Below are positions 41,158 through 50,689 of a DNA stretch of 64,000 bases, piece by piece. A program made the position numbers and the translations under genes. The stretch lies in assembly GCF_028867965.1 (NCBI RefSeq), contig NZ_JAPQNT010000007.1, positions 124,001-188,000 on the forward strand, written 5' to 3'. This DNA is from Flavobacterium sp. SUN046. Lineage in GTDB: Bacteria; Bacteroidota; Bacteroidia; Flavobacteriales; Flavobacteriaceae. The notes beneath the pieces were generated by a model that did no database searches, was not told where the DNA came from, and saw only the letters and a program-made list of their open reading frames with translations. The stretch's first letter is position 1; every line of letters starts with the position of its first letter.

Positions 41158-42429
41158 TTATCTTGTAATAGTTTGTTTTCTATCAGGACCAACCGAAACA
41201 ATTTTTATTGGAACTTCAACTTCTTTTTCTATAAATTCGATGTATTCTTTTAATTCAATTGGTAAACTTTCATAAGTTGTTAAGCCAGTCAAATCTGCTT
41301 TCCAACCTTTAAATTCCGTATAAATTGGTGTTACATTTTCTTCTTCAATGTTATAAGGTAAATGGTCTATAACTTCACCTTTATAATTGTAAGCCGTAGC
41401 TACTTTTAAAGTTTCAAAACCCGAAAGAACATCACCTTTCATCATCATTAATTGAGTAACTCCATTGACTTGAATTGCATATTTTAAAGCTACTAAATCC
41501 AACCAACCACAACGGCGTTTTCTGCCTGTAACCGAACCAAATTCGTTACCAACTTTTGCCATAACATCACCAGCATCACCAAAATCTTCTGTTGGAAATG
41601 GCCCAGAACCAACACGCGTTGTATAGGCTTTAAAAATTCCGAAAACTTCTTTAATTTTATTTGGTGCAATTCCTAATCCAGTACATGCTCCAGCAGCAGT
41701 AGTGTTAGAAGAAGTAACAAATGGATACGTTCCAAAATCAACATCTAATAATGAACCTTGTGCGCCTTCACAAAGAATCGATTTTCCTGCTTTTTGTGCT
41801 TGTGCTAAATATTCTTCGCTATCAATAAAATCTAATTTTTTTAAATCTTCGATTGCTTCAAAGAATTCTTTTTCTAATTCAGGTAAATTATATTGAATAT
41901 CAACATTATAAAATGCAATCATAGCTTCGTGCTTGTCTGCCAAAGCTCTGTAACGTTCTTTAAAATCAGCCAATTCAATATCGCCAACACGAATTCCGTT
42001 TCTACCGGTTTTATCCATATACGTTGGACCAATTCCTTTAAGTGTAGAACCAATTTTTGCTTTTCCTTTAGATGCTTCTGATGCTGCATCAAGTAATCTG
42101 TGTGTTGGTAAAATTAAATGTGCTTTTCTTGAAATGATTAACTTCGATTTAATATCTAAATTAAATTTTGCTAAACCATCGATTTCGCTTTTGAAAACTA
42201 CAGGGTCAATTACGACTCCATTTCCAATAATATTGATGTTGTTGTCATGAAAAATTCCAGATGGAATAGTTCTTAATACATGTTTGATTCCATCAAATTC
42301 TAAAGTATGTCCAGCATTTGGACCACCTTGAAAACGAGCAATAATATCATATTTGGATGTTAGAACGTCAACGATTTTTCCTTTTCCTTCGTCACCCCAT
42401 TGTAATCCGAGTAGTAAATCTACGGTCAT
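41158..42429 (-). CDS. purA: Adenylosuccinate synthetase
   Basis: First step from IMP to AMP: forms adenylosuccinate from IMP and aspartate with GTP. The 423-residue length is standard. The phosphate-binding stretch LQWGDEGKGKIVD (12-18) is at the N-terminus, NAGHTLEF, then IGSTLKGIGPTYMDK, CEGAQGSLLDVDFGTYPFVTSSNTTAAG and TRVGSGPFPTE follow in family order. Sits downstream of the fur-like gene on the same strand with a 54-base gap. Confidence 0.97.
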   Translation of the reverse strand: MTVDLLLGLQWGDEGKGKIVDVLTSKYDIIARFQGGPNAGHTLEFDGIKHVLRTIPSGIFHDNNINIIGNGVVIDPVVFKSEIDGLAKFNLDIKSKLIISRKAHLILPTHRLLDAASEASKGKAKIGSTLKGIGPTYMDKTGRNGIRVGDIELADFKERYRALADKHEAMIAFYNVDIQYNLPELEKEFFEAIEDLKKLDFIDSEEYLAQAQKAGKSILCEGAQGSLLDVDFGTYPFVTSSNTTAAGACTGLGIAPNKIKEVFGIFKAYTTRVGSGPFPTEDFGDAGDVMAKVGNEFGSVTGRKRRCGWLDLVALKYAIQVNGVTQLMMMKGDVLSGFETLKVATAYNYKGEVIDHLPYNIEEENVTPIYTEFKGWKADLTGLTTYESLPIELKEYIEFIEKEVEVPIKIVSVGPDRKQTITR

Positions 42430-42483
42430 TGTGTGTTGTTTTTAAACTGCTTTAACACAGTTTTTGTTTATAGTTAGTTGTGT

Positions 42484-42939
42484 TTATTCTTGTTTTTTGG
42501 TTCCGTAAAAATACAACGAATGGTTGTGAATTTCGATACCAAACATCTCTTCAATTGTTTGTTTTATTGTTTGAATTCTCGGGTCACAAAATTCAATCAC
42601 GTCACCAGAATCGGTCATAATAATATGATCATGTTGCTTGTCGAAATATGATTTTTCGTAATGGGCTTGATTTTGACCAAATTGATGTTTTCTTACTAAT
42701 CCGCAATCTAAAAGTAATTCTATAGTATTATACAACGTTGCACGAGAAACTCTATAGTTCTTATTTTTCATTTTGATGTATAAGTTTTCAATATCAAAAT
42801 GTTCCTGGCTATCATAAATTTCTTGAAGTATAGCATAACGTTCAGGAGTTTTGCGGTGTCCTTTATTTTCAAGATAAGCTGTAAAAACATTTTTTACAAT
42901 TTCTTGATTTTTACTATTATCGGTAGCAATTAGTGTCAT
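42484..42939 (-). CDS. Fur-family metalloregulator
   Basis: A roughly 151-residue Fur/PerR/Zur-type repressor. Start at ATG 42939 ([13 protein letters not shown]); the upstream TTG overlaps the -7 element. Winged-helix domain with [29 protein letters not shown] and [20 protein letters not shown] (recognition helix), then the metal-binding hinge/dimer region [25 protein letters not shown] with clustered His, Asp and Glu. It lacks the paired CxxC zinc sites of some members. Whether it senses iron, peroxide or zinc is undetermined. Confidence 0.88.
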   Translation of the reverse strand: MTLIATDNSKNQEIVKNVFTAYLENKGHRKTPERYAILQEIYDSQEHFDIENLYIKMKNKNYRVSRATLYNTIELLLDCGLVRKHQFGQNQAHYEKSYFDKQHDHIIMTDSGDVIEFCDPRIQTIKQTIEEMFGIEIHNHSLYFYGTKKQE

Positions 42940-42945
42940 ATCTGG

Positions 42946-42953
42946 CAAAGATA
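42946..42953 (-). promoter_or_regulatory. -7 promoter element, very close to the fur-family start codon
   Basis: TATCTTTG on the minus strand, its last base 7 bases upstream of ATG 42939; predicts a near-leaderless transcript. Confidence 0.55.
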
Positions 42954-43018
42954 ATTTTTTAGTTTATAAGTTTAAAAATTTATCTATTTAAGTTATAAAC
43001 TTGTTGTTAATAATAAGT

Positions 43019-45238
43019 TTAATTTTTATAAACTCGAGATACTTTTTCAATTCCGTCTATTTTTTTAATGTTGTCCATTAATTTTTTTAAAATGGTATTA
43101 TTCTGAACTACAACAGTAACTTGGCCGTTAAAAATTCCAGCATCACCACTCAATGAAATACTTTGTATATTGACATGCATTTGATTGGAAATAACTTTGG
43201 TAAGTTCGTTTGTTAATCCTAAAGTATCCATTCCAGTAATTTTTAAAATGGCTTTAAATTCTTGTTGCGATGAATCAATCCATTTGGCTTGCATTATTCT
43301 GTAGGCATAATTAGATTGTAGTGAAATGGCATTCGGACAGTCTTTTTTATGCACTTTTATGCCTTCACTTATTGTTACAAAACCAAAAACTTCGTCACCT
43401 GGAATTGGGTTACAACAAGTTGAAAGTTTGTAGTCTAATCTATCTTGTTCTTTTCCAAAAACTAATAAATCATAATTACTCGATAATTCTTGTTTATTAA
43501 TTTCATCTGGATGCGAACTTGGCGCACGCTTGATTTTATTTTTAAAAAAATTAATTAGCGTATTGCTTTTTTGAGCTGCATAATCTTTTAATTGCTGGTT
43601 TTCAATTGAACCAATTCCAACGCGGTAAAATAAATCTAAACTTGTTTTTAATTTGAAAAAATTCACCAGTTCGTTGACTACAGTTTCATTTATTGTAATT
43701 TTTAAATGTTTTAATTTGCGTGTCAACAATTCTTTTCCTTCTTCGGCAATTTTCTTAGTGTCTTCGTTTAGAACGTTTCTTATTTTATTTTTAGCTCTTG
43801 AAGTTGTAACATAATCTAACCAATGTGCAGTTGGCTTTTGATTCTGAGACGTAATAATTTCAATTTGATCACCACTTTTAAGTTCGTGATTGAGTTGAAC
43901 TAATTTTCCGTTTACACGAGTTCCACGAGTTTTAATTCCAATTTCAGAATGAATACTAAATGCAAAATCTAATGAAGTTGCACCTTTAGGTAACGACTTG
44001 ATTTCTCCTTTGGGTGTGAATACAAAAATCTCTTTGGCATACAAATTCATTTTGAAATCTTCCACAAAATCTACTGCATTAGATTCAGAGTTTTCTAATG
44101 CTTCTTTCAGTAAATTTAACCAAACATCCAATCCGTTTTCTTCCGTAGCGCCTTGTTTGTATTTGTAATGTGCTGCATATCCTTTTTCTGCAATTTCATC
44201 CATTCGTTCACTACGAACTTGAATTTCTACCCAACGGCCTTTCGGACCCATTACAGTAATATGCAAAGCTTCGTAACCAGTTGATTTTGGCGATGAAATC
44301 CAATCGCGCAAACGGCTCGGGCTCGGACGATAATGATCGGTTACAATGGAATATATTTTCCAAGCTAAGAATTTTTCATCATGTTGGTTGGATTTATAGA
44401 TAATTCGAAGTGCAAATTTGTCATAAACTTCATCAAAACTTACATTTTGTGCCAACATTTTTCTTCGAATCGAATAAATTGATTTAGGACGACCTTTAAT
44501 CACATAATCAACACTTTCTTCATTCAAGGATTTTTTTAAAACATCAGAAACCAATTTAATATATTCGTCTTGCTCTTCTTTAGTTTCTTTTATTTTACCA
44601 ACAATGTCATTGTAAACATTTGGTTCAGTATATTTTAATCCTAAATCTTCTAATTTAGTTTTGATGTTGTACAATCCCAATCTATGGGCGAGTGGTGCAT
44701 AAATGTATAAAGTTTCAGAAGCAATTTTTACTTGTTTATAATCGGGCATCGAATCCATAGTTTGCATATTGTGCAATCTATCGGCTATTTTTATTAAAAT
44801 TACACGAACGTCATCGTTTAAAGTCAATAGCATTTTACGGAAGTTTTCCGCTTGCATTGAAATGTTCATGTCTTTTTTAACTTGTGATATTTTGGTTAAA
44901 CCCTCAACAAGTTGCGCAATTTTAGGATTGAATTGTTTTTCTATATCTTCAATAGTAATTGGAGTATCTTCAACAACATCATGAAGTAATGCTGCTGCAA
45001 TTCCGGTTGCACCAAGTCCAATTTCAGATGCTACAATTTTAGCCACACCAATTGGGTGAAATATGTAAGCTTCACCTGATTTTCGTCTTTGATCTTTATG
45101 CGCATCAACAGCTACATCAAATGCTTTACGAATGAGTTTTTTATCTTCCGGCGTAAGTGTTTGATAACTAATGCGAAGCAATTCTTTGTATTCGCGTGCT
45201 AATGCTTTCTTTTCTTCTTCTAAATCAATCTCTGTCAT
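43019..45238 (-). CDS. relA: RelA/SpoT bifunctional (p)ppGpp synthetase/hydrolase
   Basis: A 739-residue long Rel protein. The HD hydrolase domain (about 45-195) has YIFHPIGVAKIV and H86-D87 in ALLHDVVEDT; the synthetase domain (about 230-345) has RPKSIYSIRRKM, DKFALRIIYK and STGYEALHITVMGP. A TGS domain follows (VFTPKGEIKSLPKGATSLDFAFSIH), then a helical region, a zinc-finger-like CCNPIPGDEV stretch and a C-terminal ACT domain. Both active sites look intact, so it probably makes and degrades the alarmone. Confidence 0.96.
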   Translation of the reverse strand: MTEIDLEEEKKALAREYKELLRISYQTLTPEDKKLIRKAFDVAVDAHKDQRRKSGEAYIFHPIGVAKIVASEIGLGATGIAAALLHDVVEDTPITIEDIEKQFNPKIAQLVEGLTKISQVKKDMNISMQAENFRKMLLTLNDDVRVILIKIADRLHNMQTMDSMPDYKQVKIASETLYIYAPLAHRLGLYNIKTKLEDLGLKYTEPNVYNDIVGKIKETKEEQDEYIKLVSDVLKKSLNEESVDYVIKGRPKSIYSIRRKMLAQNVSFDEVYDKFALRIIYKSNQHDEKFLAWKIYSIVTDHYRPSPSRLRDWISSPKSTGYEALHITVMGPKGRWVEIQVRSERMDEIAEKGYAAHYKYKQGATEENGLDVWLNLLKEALENSESNAVDFVEDFKMNLYAKEIFVFTPKGEIKSLPKGATSLDFAFSIHSEIGIKTRGTRVNGKLVQLNHELKSGDQIEIITSQNQKPTAHWLDYVTTSRAKNKIRNVLNEDTKKIAEEGKELLTRKLKHLKITINETVVNELVNFFKLKTSLDLFYRVGIGSIENQQLKDYAAQKSNTLINFFKNKIKRAPSSHPDEINKQELSSNYDLLVFGKEQDRLDYKLSTCCNPIPGDEVFGFVTISEGIKVHKKDCPNAISLQSNYAYRIMQAKWIDSSQQEFKAILKITGMDTLGLTNELTKVISNQMHVNIQSISLSGDAGIFNGQVTVVVQNNTILKKLMDNIKKIDGIEKVSRVYKN

Positions 45239-45286
45239 AGCAAATTCTTCAATTAGCTAAAAATAAGAATAATTATTGAAATCACA

Positions 45287-45333
45287 ATAAAAAAATCCAA
45301 ATTCCTTAAAATATTTTTATCAGAATTTGGATT
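45287..45333 (-). terminator. Terminator of the serine hydrolase gene
   Basis: AATCCAAATTC (45294-45304) and GAATTTGGATT (45323-45333) form a perfect 11-bp stem with an 18-base loop; on minus it runs into seven T residues. Confidence 0.82.
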
Positions 45334-45357
45334 GTTATTTAGTAGTGAAAAGGTTTT

Positions 45358-46911
45358 TTATTGTTCAAATTTAGTAAAATCTAAATCTTGAAAATCATAA
45401 CTAAAATCAGTTAATGGCGATATAGCTTTCATTTTAAAGTGATTGGCATTTCCGTTAGAATCTATTTCAAAAAAAACAAAAGCATCGGCATGGAAACTAC
45501 GGTTATCCCATTTCACGGCAAAAGTGTTGTCTTTGTAAAAGAAGAGCGAACCTGTAAGTCGAGGCGAACGCACTGAAGTAAAGCGTAAAGCGCCTTTTCT
45601 AAAATTGATAATCACATCACCAAACCATTTGTCTTTGTATACACCAGCATATTTATCAATGTCAATTTTTGTTCTTGTAACTATATTTTTATCTACGGTT
45701 GCCCAAACTTCATCAGTAATTTTATCGGCGTTTTCTTCTTTTTGCTTTCTTTCAGCACTTAAAGTTTCTACATGATCGGGAAAAGTCAAACCTAAATAAC
45801 TGTCTTTAATAGTATTTGAAATCGAATTAAATGCCGCACCAGATTGTTGATTAGTCAAAACAATAATCCCTAATTTTATATCTGGAAATAATATTGTTTG
45901 GGTTACAATTCCGTCTAAACCACCTGTGTGAGAAACTTGTAAATGTCCGCTTACATCGGCTAATTGCCATCCCAAACCATAAGTTTTAAAATTACAATTG
46001 TAAGGTTTCATTCCTGTAATTGGTAAGATTGTTTGTGGTGTCCACATGTCTTTTTGAACTTTTTCACTAAATAACTGAAATTGGTTAGTTTCGCCATATT
46101 TCCCTTTATTTAATTGTGCGATTACCCATTTACTCATATCATTTGTACTCGTGTATATTCCAGCTGCAGCATCAAAAATAGGATTGGTGTATCGTTTTAT
46201 AATTTCTAATTTTCCATTGGTTGGAACATGCGGAACAATTGTGTTTGTGGTATCTTTCAATCGATTCCAAGAAGCAGCGCTATTGTTCATTTGCAATGGC
46301 TTCATAATTCGAGTTTCAATAAATTCACACCATGAAATTCCAGAAACTCGTTCAATGACTTCACCTGCAATTACATACAGTAAATTGTCATAATCATATT
46401 GTGAACGAAAAGAGGAAACAGGTTTTAGATATTGTATGTTTTTTATGATGTCTTTTGGAGTAAAATTATGTCCGTCGGGCCAAATCATTAAATCGCCTGC
46501 GCCCAAACCTAATCCGCTTCGGTGTGTTAGTAAATCTCTAATTGTAAATTCATTGGTAACATAATCATTGTACATTTTAAATTCAGGAATGTATTTGGTG
46601 ACTTTATCATCCCAACTAATTTTCTTTTCATCCACCAGCATTCCTAAGGCTGCGCTAGTGAAAGCTTTACTATTAGAAGCAATTCCGAAAAGCGTATTAC
46701 CATCAACTTTTTGTTGCGTATTAATGTTTGAAACGCCGTAACCTTTAGAAATAACCACTTTTCCATCTTTAATGATTGCTACTGCAATTCCGGGAACATT
46801 AAAAGTTTTCATCGCTCGTGAAACAACATCATCGAGTTTGGTTTCAGAAATTTGAGCAATCGAAAAAACGGTTGAGAATAAAGTAAGTGCTGTAAAAAGT
46901 AATTTTTTCAT
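45358..46911 (-). CDS. Secreted serine hydrolase, class C beta-lactamase/AmpC fold
   Basis: A 517-residue protein with signal peptide (MKKLLFTALTLFSTVFSIAQ). Active-site motifs: S79-N-S-K82 in GIASNSKAF, Y174-D-N176 in YDYDNLLYV, and SHTGGLDG in place of KTG. This is the serine-hydrolase/D-alanyl-D-alanine carboxypeptidase-like group rather than a resistance enzyme; the last ~110 residues (DKYAGVYKDKWFGDV...) form a DUF3471-like beta domain. Probably acts on peptides or esters in the periplasm. Confidence 0.88.
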   Translation of the reverse strand: MKKLLFTALTLFSTVFSIAQISETKLDDVVSRAMKTFNVPGIAVAIIKDGKVVISKGYGVSNINTQQKVDGNTLFGIASNSKAFTSAALGMLVDEKKISWDDKVTKYIPEFKMYNDYVTNEFTIRDLLTHRSGLGLGAGDLMIWPDGHNFTPKDIIKNIQYLKPVSSFRSQYDYDNLLYVIAGEVIERVSGISWCEFIETRIMKPLQMNNSAASWNRLKDTTNTIVPHVPTNGKLEIIKRYTNPIFDAAAGIYTSTNDMSKWVIAQLNKGKYGETNQFQLFSEKVQKDMWTPQTILPITGMKPYNCNFKTYGLGWQLADVSGHLQVSHTGGLDGIVTQTILFPDIKLGIIVLTNQQSGAAFNSISNTIKDSYLGLTFPDHVETLSAERKQKEENADKITDEVWATVDKNIVTRTKIDIDKYAGVYKDKWFGDVIINFRKGALRFTSVRSPRLTGSLFFYKDNTFAVKWDNRSFHADAFVFFEIDSNGNANHFKMKAISPLTDFSYDFQDLDFTKFEQ

Positions 46912-46932
46912 TGTGTAGTATTAAATTGAAAA

Positions 46933-47721
46933 TTAAAATCCGCGTTGTCTTTTAGCTTCAAATAATAAAATTGCAGAAGCTACAGAAACGTTCATAGAAT
47001 CAATTTCGCCTTGCATTGGAATTATCACGTTTTGGGTAGCATTATCACGCCAAGCTTGAGTTAAGCCAGTCGCTTCAGTACCAACGACTAATGCAGTTGG
47101 AGTAGTATAATTTTGTAAGTGGTAGAAGTTGGAGTTCTGTAATGTAGCACCAAAGATAGCAATATTTTTGTTTTTCAAAAAACTAATTACTTCATCAGTT
47201 GTTCCTGTTGCAATTTGATTTGTAAATAAACAACCAACGCTTGAGCGAACGGTGTTTGGGTTGTATAAATCGGTTTTCGGATTAGCAATTATCACTGCAT
47301 CAATATTAGCGGCATCGCAAGTTCTTAAAATTGCACCAATATTTCCTGGTTTTTCTATTGATTCCATTACTAAAATTAATGGATTTTCAGGCAATTTTAA
47401 CTGAGATAATTCTAAAGATTTAGTTTTTGCAATAGCCAAAATTCCTTCGGTTGTATCTCGATAAGCTAATTTTTGATAGACTTCTTTGTTAATTTCAATT
47501 AGTTCTATCGTTTTTTTTGTTAGTGTATTTAGTTCAGATTCAGTAACTAATTCTGGCAAGAATAATATGCAGTCAACTTCATAATTTCCTTTTAATGCCA
47601 ATTCTAATTCACGTTTTCCTTCAATCAAGAAAGTTCCCGATTGTTTTCGTGCTTTGGCTTTTTCTTGCAATAACACAAGCGATTTTATAAACGGATTTTG
47701 AACAGAAGTTATTTGTTTCAA
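46933..47721 (-). CDS. TrmH/SpoU-family RNA 2'-O-methyltransferase
   Basis: A 262-residue SPOUT methyltransferase starting at TTG (KQITSVQNPFIKSL, the usual family N-terminus; no ATG available). An N-terminal L30-like RNA-binding domain with FLIEGKRELELAL precedes the knotted SAM domain: LILVMESIEKPGNIGAILRTCDAANIDAVI (motif 1 with N and R), ALVVGTEATGLT (motif 2) and IPMQGEIDSMNVSVASAILLFEA (motif 3). The target is probably 23S rRNA or tRNA ribose; the exact site is unknown. Confidence 0.92.
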   Translation of the reverse strand: MKQITSVQNPFIKSLVLLQEKAKARKQSGTFLIEGKRELELALKGNYEVDCILFLPELVTESELNTLTKKTIELIEINKEVYQKLAYRDTTEGILAIAKTKSLELSQLKLPENPLILVMESIEKPGNIGAILRTCDAANIDAVIIANPKTDLYNPNTVRSSVGCLFTNQIATGTTDEVISFLKNKNIAIFGATLQNSNFYHLQNYTTPTALVVGTEATGLTQAWRDNATQNVIIPMQGEIDSMNVSVASAILLFEAKRQRGF

Positions 47722-47840
47722 TTTAAAATGTTTTGTTTTAGAGTGCTAAAATACAGTGTTTTTTCAATTTACAATCTTAAAATTATCATATAATTTAGTT
47801 GTTGCTGGCAATTTTGGCATGAAAACTGATAAACAAAAAT

Positions 47841-48425
47841 ATGAAAAATAATCTTCGACTTAAAAGTTTAATAGCCTTTAGCCTTTTAATTTTTATGATG
47901 CCATTTTTACAGACTTGCTCTGATAAAGCAATACGGAAACACTTGTGTATTCAAGCTGATGAAGTAAATTCTGAGTTTGAAACTAAAATTTCTAAAATTG
48001 GCGAAATTGAAAAAAATAAAGCCATCGTTCAAAGTAAAAAAAGTAAAGAAGAATGTCAAAGCTGTTTAGACAAAACTAAAAAAGAAAATACTTTTAATCT
48101 TTATCAACTTGGTTTTGTACATTATGATGAATTTGAATCAAGATATTTAACTGATAAAACTTTTTATATCTTTTTAAATTTTACAATAATAATATTGTTG
48201 ACATTCTCAATGTTAATATTGTCTTTTAAAAGAAAATTTAAACGGATCATCATAATCAGTTTAATAAGTTTAATACTTCTTATTATTGCAACTATTTCAT
48301 TGTGCTTGATTGGTGTTATTGAAAATTTAAATCAAATAAAATATGGATATTACTTCTTCATTGTTAACTCAATATTGATAATAATACAATGTAGATTAGA
48401 AAAAACTGACTATAAAAAGTATTAG
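47841..48425 (+). CDS. Membrane hypothetical protein
   Basis: Not recognised. A 194-residue protein with an N-terminal hydrophobic segment ending FLQTC, which could be a lipobox-like signal or a membrane helix. A soluble region of about 80 residues follows (28-110), rich in Lys and Glu with two Cys (ECQSC), then three closely spaced transmembrane helices (about 112-130, 135-155 and 163-180). Single gene between a methyltransferase gene and the O-antigen cluster promoter. Base use looks like its neighbours. Confidence 0.6.
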   Translation: MKNNLRLKSLIAFSLLIFMMPFLQTCSDKAIRKHLCIQADEVNSEFETKISKIGEIEKNKAIVQSKKSKEECQSCLDKTKKENTFNLYQLGFVHYDEFESRYLTDKTFYIFLNFTIIILLTFSMLILSFKRKFKRIIIISLISLILLIIATISLCLIGVIENLNQIKYGYYFFIVNSILIIIQCRLEKTDYKKY

Positions 48426-48547
48426 CAAGAAAAGTACTAAATCAATATCTATTTCATAATAATTCTACTTTAGCTTAAGATTTACCTTTGCTAAGTTTGA
48501 CTGTTTATAAAGCCCACGAAAAATAAAAAATACTAATTAAAGAACTA

Positions 48548-48579
48548 TTTGAATAAAATTGTAATTATAACTATTTTTG
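48548..48579 (+). promoter_or_regulatory. -33/-7 promoter of the second glycan cluster
   Basis: TTTG at 48548-48551 and TATTTTTG at 48572-48579, separated by 20 bases, give a good Bacteroidota promoter 56 bases upstream of the GTG at 48636. A second TACCTTTG lies at 48483-48490. The remaining 48426-48547 holds nothing else I can name. Confidence 0.6.
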
Positions 48580-48635
48580 AAAACCAGTTTTATAGAAAAT
48601 AATTGTGTAATTTTCCAAAGTTTTAAATATTTAAA

Positions 48636-49613
48636 GTGAAACAATTTCAAGTACGACTTTACACTCCGCAAGATTTTGAGATTTGGAATGCTTTTGTAAG
48701 TGTTGCCAAAAATGCTACTTTTTTATTCCATCGTGATTTTATGAGTTATCATTCTGATCGATTTCAGGATTACTCTTTATTAGTTTTTGATGATGAAAAA
48801 TTGGTTGCCATTGTACCAGCAAATAAAGTTGAAAATGTTGTTTATTCACATCAAGGTTTAACTTATGGCGGATTGGTTTTAGAAGAAAAAGCCAAACTTA
48901 ACAATGTGATTTTAATGTTTAAAAGTATTTTAAATTTTTTGAATGAAAATGCTGTAAATCGTTTGATAATTAAAACAATTCCGAGTTTTTATTGTACCAA
49001 TTTTTCTGATGAATTAGAATATTGTATGTTTTTAACTCAAGCTAAATTGACTAGAAGCGATTCTTTATCTGTAATTGATTTAACCAAGCCTTATTTTGTA
49101 TTAAAAACTAGAAAAGAAAGCATCAATCGCGGAAAAAAGAATGGTTTAATCATTAAAGAAGAAACTAATTTTGACTTGTTTTGGAACGAAATATTGATTC
49201 CGAATTTAGATAATAAACACCAAGTTAGTCCGGTTCATTCGGCTGCAGAAATGACTTTATTGCAAAGTCGATTTCCGAAAAATATTCGTCATTTTAACGT
49301 ATACAATAATGATAAAATTGTTGCTGGAACAACTGTTTTTGTAAACAATCATGTGGCACATCCACAATATATTTCGGGTAATGCTCAAAAAAATGAATTG
49401 GGAAGTTTAGATTTTTTATACCATTATTTAATTACAGACATTTTCAAAGACAAAGCAATTTTCGATTTTAATAATTCCAATGAAGATTTCGGAACAAAAA
49501 TAAATCAAGGATTACTGTTTTGGAAAGAAAGTTTTGGAGCCAAAACAGTAGTTCAAAATTTTTATGAAGTTGAGACAAAAAATAGTAAACTTTTAGAATC
49601 GGTTTTGATATGA
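48636..49613 (+). CDS. GNAT/FemAB-like acyltransferase family protein
   Basis: A 325-residue protein with GTG start. It shows the two-lobed FemAB-like layout: N-terminal [31 protein letters not shown], and C-terminal half with [41 protein letters not shown] and [11 protein letters not shown], the acetyl-transfer fold. Members next to DegT aminotransferases in Flavobacteriaceae probably N-acylate an amino sugar. ATGA overlap with the DegT gene couples the two. The real acyl donor is not known. Confidence 0.75.
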   Translation: MKQFQVRLYTPQDFEIWNAFVSVAKNATFLFHRDFMSYHSDRFQDYSLLVFDDEKLVAIVPANKVENVVYSHQGLTYGGLVLEEKAKLNNVILMFKSILNFLNENAVNRLIIKTIPSFYCTNFSDELEYCMFLTQAKLTRSDSLSVIDLTKPYFVLKTRKESINRGKKNGLIIKEETNFDLFWNEILIPNLDNKHQVSPVHSAAEMTLLQSRFPKNIRHFNVYNNDKIVAGTTVFVNNHVAHPQYISGNAQKNELGSLDFLYHYLITDIFKDKAIFDFNNSNEDFGTKINQGLLFWKESFGAKTVVQNFYEVETKNSKLLESVLI

Positions 49614-50689
49614 TTAAATTCCTCGATTTACAAAAAATAAATAGTGCTTATCAGGAACAATTTCAAGAAAAAATGAAATTGATTTTAGATAAAGGATGGT
49701 TTATTTTGGGCGATGAAGTGAAAACATTTGAAGCCAATTTCGCCAATTTTTGTGGTGCAAAACATTGTATCGGAGTTGGAAATGGTTTAGATGCTTTAGT
49801 TTTAATTTTAAAAGGATATATTTTACAAGGAAATTTGCAAAAAGGAGATGAAGTTATTGTTCCTGCAAATACTTATATTGCTACAATTTTAGCAATTTTA
49901 CAAGCTGATTTGGTGCCAGTATTAGTGGAACCTTTGATAGAAACTTACAATATAAATCCAAATTTAATTGAATCGAAAATAACAACCAAAACCAAAGCAA
50001 TTTTATTAGTTCATTTGTACGGTCAATTAGCTGATATGGATGCTGTTATCGAAATTGGTTATAAACATAATTTACTAATTATTGAAGATGCAGCTCAAGC
50101 TCATGGCTTAAAATTTAAAGGAAGTCATACAAGAGCTTTTAGTTTTTATCCTGGGAAAAATTTGGGTGCACTTGGCGATGCAGGTGCAATTACTACTAAT
50201 GATGATGCGCTTGCTAAAACTCTTTTTTCGTTACGTAATTACGGTTCTGAGAAAAAATACTACAATGAATTTATCGGTTTTAATTCTCGTTTAGACGAAC
50301 TTCAAGCCGCTTTTTTAAATGTAAAATTACCTAATTTAGATTCTGATAATAATTCCAGAAGAGCTATTGCTAAACGTTATTTAGCAGAAACTAATAATTC
50401 TAAAATTGTACTTCCAACGGTTAAAATAATAGATAATCATGTGTTTCATTTGTTTGTGATACGAACTAAAAACCGAAATCAATTGCAAGATTATCTATTA
50501 CAAAACGGAATTGAAACTGTGATTCATTATCCAATTCCGCCGCACAAGCAAGAAGCATTATCTTCATGGAATTCGCTTTCATTTCCAATAACAGAAAAAA
50601 GCCATAAAGAAGTTTTAAGTTTGCCAATAAGCCCAATCATGACTGATGATGAAGTTAGTTTTGTGATCGAAATTTTAAACAAATATTAA
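49610..50689 (+). CDS. DegT/DnrJ/EryC1-type sugar aminotransferase
   Basis: A 359-residue PLP enzyme that aminates a keto nucleotide sugar. N-terminal [42 protein letters not shown], the cofactor Asp D160 in [10 protein letters not shown] and Schiff-base lysine K183 in [15 protein letters not shown] are canonical. With the FdtA-like ketoisomerase at 54193 it fits a FdtB/QdtB role: making a 3-amino-3,6-dideoxyhexose (Fuc3N or Qui3N) on dTDP. The start is coupled to the GNAT gene. Confidence 0.92.
   Translation: MIKFLDLQKINSAYQEQFQEKMKLILDKGWFILGDEVKTFEANFANFCGAKHCIGVGNGLDALVLILKGYILQGNLQKGDEVIVPANTYIATILAILQADLVPVLVEPLIETYNINPNLIESKITTKTKAILLVHLYGQLADMDAVIEIGYKHNLLIIEDAAQAHGLKFKGSHTRAFSFYPGKNLGALGDAGAITTNDDALAKTLFSLRNYGSEKKYYNEFIGFNSRLDELQAAFLNVKLPNLDSDNNSRRAIAKRYLAETNNSKIVLPTVKIIDNHVFHLFVIRTKNRNQLQDYLLQNGIETVIHYPIPPHKQEALSSWNSLSFPITEKSHKEVLSLPISPIMTDDEVSFVIEILNKY

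Noticed and set aside
42464..42483. AAACTG/CAGTTT hairpin-like sequence between fur-like gene and purA
   Set aside because: The stem at 42444-42463 is only 6 bp and the T run is ambiguous; purA may simply be co-transcribed with the fur-like gene.
42940..42948. Upstream TTG start for the Fur-family gene
   Set aside because: It overlaps the -7 element TATCTTTG and would need transcription to start further upstream.
45358..46911. Serine hydrolase as an antibiotic-resistance beta-lactamase
   Set aside because: The third motif is HTGG rather than KTG and there is a long extra C-terminal domain, which fits the general serine-hydrolase group.
47779..47793. AATTATcatATAATT palindrome as another FNR-like operator
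   Set aside because: It does not match ATGAT-N4-ATCAT and no -7 element follows at the required 22-base distance.
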